Part shown: positions 1 through 7,854 of the stretch, in pieces | Position numbering within the stretch: the first letter of the stretch is position 1 | Layout: each line of letters begins with the position of its first letter | Assembly (NCBI GenBank): GCA_017435365.1 | Contig: JAFSFD010000046.1 | Coordinates: 1 to 58,616 of the forward strand | Reading direction: 5' to 3' | Source of the DNA: Akkermansia sp. | GTDB lineage: Bacteria > Verrucomicrobiota > Verrucomicrobiia > Verrucomicrobiales > Akkermansiaceae | Length of the DNA: 58,616 bases | Position numbers and translations under genes: made by a program | The notes under the pieces: generated by a model | The model's input: only the letters and a program-made list of their open reading frames with translations | The model's database searches: none | Told to the model about the DNA's origin: nothing

Positions 1-8
1 AACTAGTC

Positions 9-165
9 GCCGCTACGCGGCTCAATGAATTACACGCAAAGCGTGTATGTAAATACGCCCATACGGGCGTATGAAAGCGCAGCTGGCGCTGCGCATGAAA
101 TACCGCCTGAAGGCGGTACGAAAGCGGCACTGTGTGCCGCACGGCTCTGGCGCACGCGCCAGAGC
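9..165. repeat. Tandem array of seven different hairpins
   Basis: Seven perfect palindromes follow one another with 3-10 base linkers: 9-21, 32-46, 53-72, 77-94, 101-118, 124-140 and 144-165. Stems are 5-9 bp and loops 3-4 bases; the stem sequences are unrelated to each other, while several linkers resemble ATGAA or GAAA. An eighth, weaker palindrome (GGGCTGAAGCCC) lies at about 214-227. No gene is seen in 1-280 apart from this array. The array may start upstream of the window. Its function is unknown; it resembles a mosaic of REP-like palindromes more than a terminator. Confidence 0.8.
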
Positions 166-280
166 TAAATTCCCATTTATCGCACAGAGGGGGTGTCTTC
201 TAAAATCTTTGGGGCTGAAGCCCGGGGATGGCGATTTATAGCTTGATTTCTCCGGTGTGTGTGTTAATTTGCATAAGGTG

Positions 281-1081
281 ATGTATTCTCTTGTCCGAAA
301 GACGCTGTTGGCGGCGGTTGCGTGGGTGCTCAGCTCCTGCGCGACGCAGGTGTATTTGAGCAAGTGGGAGCCCTCGCAGGTGGATTTGCCACGCGGGACG
401 GTGCTGCATGTGGATGTGGAGGCCCGCGGGCCGCTGCGCCATGAGCTGCAGCGCGCCTTTGCGCAGCAGATTGCGGCGGATGGATACTACAGCCTGCATG
501 GCAACGGGCCGTGTACGCATCTGCGCCTGCACCATGTGCATGTGAACATGGTGGAGCCCGCCCGGGATGATAAGCACCGCAGGCGCGCCTACCCGAATCG
601 CGTGGAGCTCAGGGCCGATGTCATCAGCAATTACCAGCGCATCTACCGCCGCGAGGTTTCGGAGTATGTGAGCTGCGATTATGAGTATCGACCGGATTGG
701 GAGGAGGTGGCAGAGGATATTGCCGCTGAGGTGATGAGCGAGCTCACGCCGCATCTGCGCCGATACAGCCTGGGGGTGGATGCCGTGGAGGGCAACCCGG
801 CTGTGGAGCAGGCGGCACTGGCCTGCGCCGCCGGCAACTGGGAGCAGGGGCGCGCCCTGGCCCAGGCCGCGCTGCAGCAGAACCCGGCTGAGGCTGAGGC
901 CTGCTATGTGCTCGGTATCATAGAGCGCAATGCGCGCAATTATTCCGCCTCCGATTCCTGGTTCCGTAAGGCGCACAGCCTGAAGCCGGACAGCAAGTAC
1001 GCCTCTGCCCTGCGCGGTAATGCTCAGCTGCAGCAGGATGAAAGGCGGGCCCACGCCCAGTTGAATGGCAATGCGGGGTAA
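281..1081 (+). CDS. Lipoprotein with C-terminal TPR-like helices
   Basis: Predicted outer-membrane or periplasmic lipoprotein of 266 aa; I do not recognise the family. A short hydrophobic signal ends in a lipobox (LSSC), giving an N-terminal lipidated cysteine. The last 90 residues have the alternating Ala-rich pattern of one or two tetratricopeptide repeats (ACAAGNWEQGRALAQAAL, then a second helix pair with YVLGIIERNARNYSAS). The ATG at 281 is preferred over an upstream in-frame GTG at 257 because it directly precedes the signal peptide and follows AAGGTG. The next gene overlaps its end by 17 bases, so the two are probably co-translated. Confidence 0.75.
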   Translation: MYSLVRKTLLAAVAWVLSSCATQVYLSKWEPSQVDLPRGTVLHVDVEARGPLRHELQRAFAQQIAADGYYSLHGNGPCTHLRLHHVHVNMVEPARDDKHRRRAYPNRVELRADVISNYQRIYRREVSEYVSCDYEYRPDWEEVAEDIAAEVMSELTPHLRRYSLGVDAVEGNPAVEQAALACAAGNWEQGRALAQAALQQNPAEAEACYVLGIIERNARNYSASDSWFRKAHSLKPDSKYASALRGNAQLQQDERRAHAQLNGNAG

Positions 1082-1490
1082 GAATGTAGTGCTGGAGTTG
1101 CGCGGGGTGCGCGACGGGATGGTGCATTTTCGCCTGCACCTGGGGCACCGCCGCGGCCTGCCTGCGGGGTTTTTGCGTACGTACTGTGCGGAATCGTGGG
1201 GCGAGCGGCTGCTGAGGTATATGGCCCGGTGCCTGTGCGGGCAGACGCGCCACCATTTCCGCATGAAGGTGCCGCCCTATGATGCCTCCCTGTGCGGCGT
1301 TTTCGCCTGGCGGCTGGAGGAGGCCTTCAGCGTGCTCAGGAAGGCCGGTTTCCTGCTGTATGATGATAGACGCGGGGAATGGGCTCCGAAGGAGATTTAC
1401 GGGCATCTGAGGCAGCAGGGGAGGGTATCTGCGCCCATGCCGGTGCTGCGGGAGGCTCCCTGTGGCTATGAGGAAGTCTCCGGGGGCTGA
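1065..1490 (+). CDS. Hypothetical protein
   Basis: An Arg- and Gly-rich protein of 141 aa without a signal peptide or membrane segment; family not recognised. It overlaps the lipoprotein gene by 17 bases, in a different frame, which supports co-translation. ATG at 1065 and at 1071 are equally possible starts. It converges on the minus-strand gene that ends at 1506, with only 15 bases between the stops. Confidence 0.6.
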   Translation: MAMRGKNVVLELRGVRDGMVHFRLHLGHRRGLPAGFLRTYCAESWGERLLRYMARCLCGQTRHHFRMKVPPYDASLCGVFAWRLEEAFSVLRKAGFLLYDDRRGEWAPKEIYGHLRQQGRVSAPMPVLREAPCGYEEVSGG

Positions 1491-1505
1491 TGGGGGAGGG
1501 GCTGT

Positions 1506-2417
1506 TCAGCGGGTGAACTGAATGCCGGCGGCAGCCTGGCGGATGTCATCCACCGAGATATCGGCTTCCTGGAGCGAGGGGAAACCGGGGGCGGGGTTTT
1601 CCCACCAGCCGGCCAGGCCGCCCAGGGCGAGCAGCTCCGTGAAGCCGGTGCAGCTTTTGAGCAGGCGCAGCAGGTCTTTTGCCTCGTGGAACTGGGTCCA
1701 CACATCGTCATCCTGTCGCACGAGGCGGGCCATCAGCCTGATGAGCTTTTCGGGTTTGCAGGGGCGGGCGGTGGTGTATTCCACCTCTGCCGCCCAGAAG
1801 TCCGCATCATGCCGGTGCCGCAGGCGGTTCCAGAAGGTAGGCTTGTGCTGCGTGTGCACGCGCACCATCCGCTGGCAGAGCCCCTCGCTGTACAGGGTGC
1901 TGCCGGGGGCCTCCTGCAGAAAATCGGCATCCATCCGGGGAAGTCCGGCGGGGGAGCAGATGAGCTGGGGGATTTCATCCTCACCCACCAGAATCAGGGG
2001 GAAGGGAAGCTGAATCTCACGGCAGTAGGGCCCGCGGGGAGTGGCGCTTCCGGGGGCTTGCTTCAGCCCGAAAAGAAAGCCCAGCAGCGGGGTGATGATG
2101 AGGTTGGGAATAGAGCCGTAATCAATCAGGAAACCTGCGAGCGGCACCACTATGAGAGCGCCTTTCACGCCGAGCACTGCACCCAGGTCCTTGAGAAGAG
2201 GCGTGGAGTATTCGGGCAGCCCCAGAACAAGAATGGAGAAGGCGGCGGTGAGAAACATGCCACCCAGAAAAGGAACGATGCATGTTTCAACATACTTGCG
2301 CGGCTTACGCCATTTCTCCCACACCCAGAGGCCGATGTTGCACCAGTTGAGCAGGGCGAGCAGCAGTCCCGGAATCAGGGGGAGACAGGCGATGCAGATG
2401 ATGAAGATGGTTTTCAT
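1506..2417 (-). CDS. Membrane protein of unknown function
   Basis: 303 aa. The N-terminal 130 residues hold about four hydrophobic segments (starting IFIICIACLPLIPGLLLALL, then around residues 50-70, 80-100 and 110-120); the C-terminal 170 residues are soluble, acidic and Trp-containing. No family recognised. The ATG at 2417 is taken as the start; the longer reading begins at a TTG two codons upstream. It is likely a monocistronic gene followed by the convergent pair at 281-1490. Confidence 0.65.
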   Translation of the reverse strand: MKTIFIICIACLPLIPGLLLALLNWCNIGLWVWEKWRKPRKYVETCIVPFLGGMFLTAAFSILVLGLPEYSTPLLKDLGAVLGVKGALIVVPLAGFLIDYGSIPNLIITPLLGFLFGLKQAPGSATPRGPYCREIQLPFPLILVGEDEIPQLICSPAGLPRMDADFLQEAPGSTLYSEGLCQRMVRVHTQHKPTFWNRLRHRHDADFWAAEVEYTTARPCKPEKLIRLMARLVRQDDDVWTQFHEAKDLLRLLKSCTGFTELLALGGLAGWWENPAPGFPSLQEADISVDDIRQAAAGIQFTR

Positions 2418-2483
2418 GGACAACGGCAGGGAGCCGGCTCACACTAGCACAGGGCCCGCAGGATTGCAAGAATAAATAGAGGT

Positions 2484-2635
2484 TTGTCGTTCCGCCAAAA
2501 TTACGAGTTGCGAGTTACGAATTGTCAGCTCTGTGAGCCTTACGGCTCGCCATTCTACATCAAATACTTCCATGCTGGCGGGCGAATGCCCGCGGAACTT
2601 TTTACTTCGTAATTCGTAACTCGCAATTCGTAATT
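2484..2635. repeat. Palindromic intergenic repeat, copy 1, with 25-bp inverted termini
   Basis: The arms 2499-2523 and 2611-2635 are 25-bp inverted repeats with one mismatch (core TTACGAGTTGCGAG). Between them lie two smaller palindromes, GAGCCTTACGGCTC and GCGGGCGAATGCCCGC. The TTGTCGTTCCG leader and the central part recur at 40390-40490. This element fills most of the gene-free stretch 2418-2744. Confidence 0.8.
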
Positions 2636-2691
2636 CAACATCCCATTTGCCTGGCAGCCGGAGTAATGCTCAGGTGGGGCGGCAGAAACAA

Positions 2692-2719
2692 CACCCGGCC
2701 CCATAGGTGGGGCCGGGTG
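2692..2719 (-). terminator. Rho-independent terminator of the Ca2+-ATPase gene
   Basis: An 11-bp perfect stem (CACCCGGCCCC / GGGGCCGGGTG) with a 6-base loop, read on the minus strand and followed by TTGTTT. It lies 25 bases past the ATPase stop codon. Confidence 0.75.
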
Positions 2720-2744
2720 GGGAAAGTGCGGGTGCTGAGTCTCT

Positions 2745-5642
2745 TTATCTGGCGCGGAGGCGGCCGATGAGGCGCACTACCTCCCCGATGATGAGGACGG
2801 GGCAGGTGACGGCAGCGATGGTGAGCCATTCGCAGAGGGTGAGGGGCACCGTGCGGAAGATATCACCACCGAACTGGGTGGCCAGCACCTGGCCGAAGAG
2901 GATGATGGCCAGGATGAAGAGGAAGCTGCGGTTGGCAAAGATGCCGTTCACGAAGCTGTTGTTGGTGCCGTAGACACGGGCGTTGAACAGGTTCCAGAAC
3001 TGCAGCATCACGAAGCCGGTGAAGAGCATGGTGACGGAGTGGCGGAAGGCCTCCGGCTCTGCGTCCTGAGAGGGCATGCCCTTCACATAGCTCACCAGGG
3101 CGATGATGAAGCCGATGCCGAGGCAGAGAATCCAGCGCCACATGGTGGGGGTGATGATGAAGGCGAACTTGTTGCGAGGCTTCTGCTCCATCACGTCATC
3201 GCTGGGCGGCTCAGAGGCCAGGGCCAGGGCGGCGAAGGTGTCCATGATGAGGTTGACCCAGAGCATCTGCGTGACGGTGAGCGGCAGCTCGCAGCCGATG
3301 AATGGGCCGAGGGCGGCGATACCGCAGGCGGCCACATTCACTGTGAGCTGGAAGACGATGAACTTCTGGATGTTGCGGTAGAGCGAGCGGCCCCACTTGA
3401 TGGCGCGGATGATGGAGGCGAAGGAGTCATCCAGCAGGATGATATCGGAGGCTTCCTTGGCCACGGAGGTGCCAGTGATGCCCATGGAGAGGCCCACATC
3501 GGCGTGGTTGAGGGCGGGGGCGTCATTCGTGCCATCGCCGGTCACGGCGACGACGTGGCCCTTTTCCTGCAGGGCGTTGACCAGGCGGAGCTTATCCATG
3601 GGCTTGGCGCGGGAAAGCACGCGGAGGTCATTGACGCCATCCAGCAGCTGCTGGTCGGTGAGCTGGCCGAACTGGTCGCCGGTGAGCACGGCACCCTGGG
3701 GCAGCTCACCCTCCGGCAGCAGGCCGATTTCGCGGCCGATCTGGCAGGCGGTTTCGAAGTTATCGCCGGTCACAATCTTGATACCCACGCCGGCCTTGTG
3801 GCAGGAGGCCACGGCGGCGGGCACATCCGGGCGCACCGGGTCCTGGATGACGAAGCAGCCGAGCCAGGTGAGGCCGGTGCAGGCATCCTTCACGGCCTCG
3901 GGGGTATCGGCACGGCCTTCCTTATAGGCGAGGCCGAGCACGCGCATGGCCTTGCGCTGGGCGGTGCGGATGATGGTGAGCACCTCCTCGCGGGCGGCGT
4001 CAGAGAGCTCGCCTGCATAGGCGGCGGAGCACCGGGATAGCACCACCTCGGGCGCCCCCTTCATGAAGATGACATCCTTGCCCAGCACGGCAGAGTGGCC
4101 GCAGGTGGCCATGAACTTGTTCTGCGTGTGGAAGGGCAGCTGCGCGATGACGCTGAACTTGCTGCGGGCCTCGGCATAGGAAACGCCCTTGTCATTCAGG
4201 AACATGAGCATGGCGCCCTCGGTCACGTTGCCGAGCACCTTGCCGGCTTCGTCCAGGTCGGCGGTGGAGTTGGCCGCCACGGCCTCGGTGAGCAGCGGGA
4301 AGATGGGGGCGGCGGTGCCCTGCTCATTCACGCCGGGGAAATTGGCCTCGCGCACGCTCATGAGGTTCATGGTGAGGGTGCCGGTCTTATCGGAGCAGAC
4401 AACAGTGGCGGCGCCGATGGTTTCGCAGGCGTCCATCTCGCGCACCAGGTTGTTCTGTTTGGCCATCTTGCGCATGCTGTAGGCCAGGCTGAGGGTCACG
4501 CTCATGGGCAGCCCCTCCGGCACGGATACCACGATGAGCGTGATGGCAATCATGAAGTAGGTGAGAATCTTATCCGCAGCGGCCTGGGGCATCCAGGTGG
4601 CGGGCTCGGCGGGCAGGATGCCGCTGCCGATGAGGGCGCCCACGGCCACGCCGAAGATGAGCGCGCCGGTGATAAGGCACTTGATCCACACGCCGAAGCC
4701 ACTCTGCTTCACCCAGGCGGGGGAGGGGATGCGCACTCTGGCATAGCCCAGCAGGTCGCGGATGACCGGGTACCAGATTTTCAGCGTGGCGGCGGCAATG
4801 CCGGCGATGAGGGCGGCAAAGAAGTACCACTGGCTGGTGGAGAGCACGAACTTGCCCAGCAGCGCATCATGCGCCACCAGGGAGATGAAGAGGATGAGGG
4901 CAATGGAGGTGCCCACCACGTTGATGGCCTGGGAGAGGCTTTCCAGCTGCAGGTTCAGCGGGGATTTGGCGCCGGTCTCCTTGGTGGCGGCTTCGGCCAC
5001 CTTGCCGATTTCGGTGGAATCGCCCACCTTGGTCACGCAGATGATGCCGTGGCCATCGGTCACGAGGGTGCTGCGCAGCACCACGTTGCGCGGGTAGGCA
5101 CCGGGCAGGGTTTCCTCTTCCTCGGTGGGGACTTTGAGCACGGGCTCGGATTCACCGGTGAGGGAGGACTGGTTCACGCGCAGGGAGGAGGACTCCAGCA
5201 CCACGCCGTCCGCCGGTACTTCCACGCCGGTTTCGAGGGTCACGATATCGCCCACCACCAGCTCATTCTTGGGCACCATGGTGTGCTTGCCGTCGCGCAG
5301 CACGCGCACGGGGGTCACATCGTTCACCTTGTTGAGGATATCGAACTCCTTGTTGGCGCGGTACTCGTTCACAAAGCCCACCGTGGTGGCCAGGAGCACG
5401 GCGCACATGATGCCGATGCTCTCAATGGGGCTGTGCTCACCGGGGGAGAGCAGCACGGGAATGAAGGAAATGATGGCGGCGGCAATGAGGATGACGATGA
5501 GCGGGTCGGCAAACTTGCGGGCCAGTTCCACCCACCACGGGTCGCGGCTGGGCGGGGTCATTTCATTGCTTCCGTATTTCTTGCGGCTTTCCTCTACCTG
5601 GGCAGTGGTCAGGCCGGTGTGGATATCGGTGGTCGTTTTCAT
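2745..5642 (-). CDS. P-type Ca2+-transporting ATPase (PMCA type, P-IIB)
   Basis: Predicted inner-membrane pump that exports Ca2+ at the cost of ATP; 965 aa. Visible hallmarks are the phosphorylation motif DKTGTLT, the M4 motif VPEGLP, the hinge TGDGTNDAPAL, and M6 MLWVNLIMDTFAALALASEPP, the pattern of plasma-membrane-type Ca2+-ATPases. N-terminal cation-ATPase domain, actuator region, P and N domains and a C-terminal membrane block are all present. Oddly, about 70 residues between M3 and M4 contain two further hydrophobic segments (WYFFAALIAGIAAATLKIWY and CLITGALIFGVAVGALIGSG). It has its own terminator downstream and is separated from the upstream pfk1 gene by another, so it is probably a separate unit. 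Confidence 0.93.
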   Translation of the reverse strand: MKTTTDIHTGLTTAQVEESRKKYGSNEMTPPSRDPWWVELARKFADPLIVILIAAAIISFIPVLLSPGEHSPIESIGIMCAVLLATTVGFVNEYRANKEFDILNKVNDVTPVRVLRDGKHTMVPKNELVVGDIVTLETGVEVPADGVVLESSSLRVNQSSLTGESEPVLKVPTEEEETLPGAYPRNVVLRSTLVTDGHGIICVTKVGDSTEIGKVAEAATKETGAKSPLNLQLESLSQAINVVGTSIALILFISLVAHDALLGKFVLSTSQWYFFAALIAGIAAATLKIWYPVIRDLLGYARVRIPSPAWVKQSGFGVWIKCLITGALIFGVAVGALIGSGILPAEPATWMPQAAADKILTYFMIAITLIVVSVPEGLPMSVTLSLAYSMRKMAKQNNLVREMDACETIGAATVVCSDKTGTLTMNLMSVREANFPGVNEQGTAAPIFPLLTEAVAANSTADLDEAGKVLGNVTEGAMLMFLNDKGVSYAEARSKFSVIAQLPFHTQNKFMATCGHSAVLGKDVIFMKGAPEVVLSRCSAAYAGELSDAAREEVLTIIRTAQRKAMRVLGLAYKEGRADTPEAVKDACTGLTWLGCFVIQDPVRPDVPAAVASCHKAGVGIKIVTGDNFETACQIGREIGLLPEGELPQGAVLTGDQFGQLTDQQLLDGVNDLRVLSRAKPMDKLRLVNALQEKGHVVAVTGDGTNDAPALNHADVGLSMGITGTSVAKEASDIILLDDSFASIIRAIKWGRSLYRNIQKFIVFQLTVNVAACGIAALGPFIGCELPLTVTQMLWVNLIMDTFAALALASEPPSDDVMEQKPRNKFAFIITPTMWRWILCLGIGFIIALVSYVKGMPSQDAEPEAFRHSVTMLFTGFVMLQFWNLFNARVYGTNNSFVNGIFANRSFLFILAIILFGQVLATQFGGDIFRTVPLTLCEWLTIAAVTCPVLIIGEVVRLIGRLRAR

Positions 5643-5725
5643 AAGATTGGGGGTGGTGCATTATAATGCCAGGCAAGCCCGAATGCAAGACTTAAGAACA
5701 CGGGGAGAGGCTGAGGGGCAAGAAA

Positions 5726-5755
5726 CGGCCACCGCAGGGGAATCTGCGGTGGCCG
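5726..5755 (-). terminator. Terminator after the pfk1 operon
   Basis: A perfect 12-bp stem (CGGCCACCGCAG / CTGCGGTGGCCG) with a 6-base loop, followed on the minus strand by TTTCTT. It sits 30 bases past the pfk1 stop and before the Ca2+-ATPase start. Confidence 0.75.
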
Positions 5756-5784
5756 GAAATGATATGGTGCGGGTAATGCGGAAA

Positions 5785-6885
5785 TCAGAAGTTGCCCAGG
5801 TCGATGGAATCGCCGAAGGAGACGCCGATTTCGCGGGCCGCTTCGATGAGCTGGCTCTTGCTATCCACCAGGTGGAGGGTGCGCACAGCCTCTTCGATGG
5901 GCATGGAGACCATGTCCGTGCGGTGCAGGGCCACGGTTTCGCCGAATTTGCCTTCCTCGATGAGGTCGATAGCCTTGGTGCCGCAGCGCACGCCGAGCAC
6001 GCGGTCGAAGGGGATGGGGGAGCCGCCGCGCTGGGTGTGGCCCAGCACGCAGTAGCGGGTTTCGATGCCGGTGATGGTCTCCAGCTTGGTGGAGAGGAAG
6101 GCCGCGATACCGCCGAGGCGCACTTCGCCCTTGGTCTCTTCATCCAGCGTGAGGAGCTTGCCGCCGATGGTGGCGCCCTCGCTCACCACGATGATGATTT
6201 CGCGCTGCCCCAGAGCCTTGGTGAGCTCTACCTTGCGCACGACGTCCTCCAGGGTGAAGGGAATCTCGGGGATGAGAATCACATCTGCGCCGCCGGAGAT
6301 ACCGCCGTACAGGGCAATCCAGCCGGCGTGGCGGCCCATCACCTCCACCACCATCATGCGCTGGTGGGAGAAAGCGGTGGTGCGCAGGCGGTCCAGCTGC
6401 TTGCTAACCACGGAAACGGCGGTCCAGAAGCCGAAGGTGTAGTCCGTGGCGCCCAGGTCGTTATCGATGGTCTTGGGCACGCCCACGATGGGCAGGCCGA
6501 TCTGGCGGAGCTCCTGACCGATGGTCTGGGAGCCATCGCCACCCACCACGATGAGGGCGGAGAGACCGAGACGCTCCACAGTAGCCTTACTGCGGGTCAG
6601 AACGTCCTCTGCAATCTGCATACGGCCACCCACACCGCTCTTCACGGTGAAGTTGCCTTTGTTCACCGTGCCGAGGATGGTGCCGCCGGTGGAGCGGATG
6701 TTGAGGCAGTTTTCCGGCGTAAGGATGCGCCAGCGCTCGTTTTCGGGCGTGGAGAGCAGTCCTTCGAAACCGTCGTAGAAGCCGTAAACTGTCCAGCCGC
6801 GGGCGGAGGCAGCCGCCACGGCGCCTTCAATAACGGCGTTGAGACCGGGGCAGTCACCACCGGCGTTGAGAATACCTATGTTCAT
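5785..6885 (-). CDS. pfk: 6-phosphofructokinase, intact copy
   Basis: Phosphorylates fructose 6-phosphate to the 1,6-bisphosphate in glycolysis; 366 aa, cytosolic. All key motifs are present: GGDCPGLN near the N-terminus, VVGGDGS (115-119), PKTIDND (137-143), the R-containing MGRHAGW, and GHTQRGGSP. By comparison with E. coli PfkA, Gly at 104 together with Lys at 124 is the combination of group III enzymes, which mostly use ATP; Asp at that Gly position would mark a PPi enzyme. It is the last gene of the nanA operon, 6 bases after the dac-like gene, and is the only one of the two PFKs here with full catalytic residues. Confidence 0.93.
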   Translation of the reverse strand: MNIGILNAGGDCPGLNAVIEGAVAAASARGWTVYGFYDGFEGLLSTPENERWRILTPENCLNIRSTGGTILGTVNKGNFTVKSGVGGRMQIAEDVLTRSKATVERLGLSALIVVGGDGSQTIGQELRQIGLPIVGVPKTIDNDLGATDYTFGFWTAVSVVSKQLDRLRTTAFSHQRMMVVEVMGRHAGWIALYGGISGGADVILIPEIPFTLEDVVRKVELTKALGQREIIIVVSEGATIGGKLLTLDEETKGEVRLGGIAAFLSTKLETITGIETRYCVLGHTQRGGSPIPFDRVLGVRCGTKAIDLIEEGKFGETVALHRTDMVSMPIEEAVRTLHLVDSKSQLIEAAREIGVSFGDSIDLGNF

Positions 6886-6891
6886 GAGATG

Positions 6892-7854
6892 TTAATTGGG
6901 GAGTAAAATGAATTTTGTTCTATCCTGGTAATCGTTAGTGGGGAGCCAGGCATCCCAGGCGTTCCAGCCATCGCGCAGGAAACGGGCGGTTTCCTGGTAG
7001 CGGGAGGAGGAGGAAGGCATGCCGAGCATGACCACCAGCAGGCGCTGGGCGAACGTGGCTTCCTTGCCGGTGGCCGGGTTCACCCGCTTGACCGAGGCGC
7101 GGCGGGCTGTCACCATGAGGCAGCTGCCCGCGCTGCGGGATTGCCCCACCTTCAGGCCGTCCACATGGCCGGAGCCGCTCAGCAACTTGTTGTTGTTGCG
7201 GATGGTCTGGCTGCGCTTGCCGGCAGGGGTGTGAATGGTGACGATGCAACCGGTCTGGGCGGTGATGGCCAGCAGGTCCGTGTCGTTGATGGCATACATA
7301 CCCAGCAGAGCCATATCGCGGGCGGAGGACTGGGTGATGACGGCTCCGTTCGTGCCTTTGAACACGGTGGAGGTCATGCCCAGGCGGCGGGCGAGATTGT
7401 TCATCTGAGTAAGGAAGGCACCTTCCGGATTCCGGCTGCTCAGGCTGCCGCCGCAGGCATAAGCCAGGGTGGTGGCGCAGGCGCTGTCGTCCCACATGAG
7501 GGCGGAGTAGAGCGCATCACGCACGGAGATATAGTCCCCCGGGCGCAGGCGGAGCAGGTTGGTGCGCTGCCAGACCACGGCTTCTGCCGGCACTGTAATC
7601 AGGCGGTTCATATCCACCTTGTACGCCTTCACCCAGTCCATGATGACCACGGCCGTGGCCAGATTGGTCAGCATGCCGATGGGGCGTTTGAGATTGGAGT
7701 TGGAGGAGTACAGCACGCGGCCGGAGTTGACCTCCAGCGCAACATAGCTGGGGGTGGTTTTCTCCGGGGTCACGATGCTCTGGTAGGTACAGGAGGTGAA
7801 CAGCCCGCTGACAGCGGCCCCTAACGCACAAAGATATGTGAGAGCTTTATTCAT
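6892..7854 (-). CDS. Lipoprotein related to D-Ala-D-Ala carboxypeptidases, catalytic motifs lost
   Basis: 320-aa lipoprotein (LFTSC, Cys22) with the fold signature of peptidase S11 (DacA family): an ALEVNSGRVLYSSN strand, a YISVRDALYSALM helix, SSARDMALLGMYAI, and HVDGLKVGQSRSAGSCLM. The three catalytic motifs are altered: the SxxK position reads MLTN (61-64), the SxN region reads WDDSAC (121-126), and KTG reads KVG (235-237). It therefore should not hydrolyse peptidoglycan by the usual serine mechanism, though it might bind muropeptides. Its start codon overlaps the stop of pfk2 (ATGA), so it is translationally coupled to it. The substitutions are seen; loss of activity is inferred. Confidence 0.8.
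   Translation of the reverse strand: MNKALTYLCALGAAVSGLFTSCTYQSIVTPEKTTPSYVALEVNSGRVLYSSNSNLKRPIGMLTNLATAVVIMDWVKAYKVDMNRLITVPAEAVVWQRTNLLRLRPGDYISVRDALYSALMWDDSACATTLAYACGGSLSSRNPEGAFLTQMNNLARRLGMTSTVFKGTNGAVITQSSARDMALLGMYAINDTDLLAITAQTGCIVTIHTPAGKRSQTIRNNNKLLSGSGHVDGLKVGQSRSAGSCLMVTARRASVKRVNPATGKEATFAQRLLVVMLGMPSSSSRYQETARFLRDGWNAWDAWLPTNDYQDRTKFILLPN

Noticed and set aside
9..165. CRISPR-like array
   Set aside because: No sequence is repeated; only the palindromic form recurs, and spacing is far too short for repeats and spacers.
4095..5666. 523-aa open frame opposite the Ca2+-ATPase gene
   Set aside because: Composition is His/Gly/Glu-rich as expected for the mirror frame of a GC-rich gene; no domain, and the opposite strand is an unambiguous P-type ATPase.
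7141..7824. 227-aa open frame opposite the dac-like gene
   Set aside because: Mirror-frame composition, no start context; the minus strand has a lipobox and family motifs.
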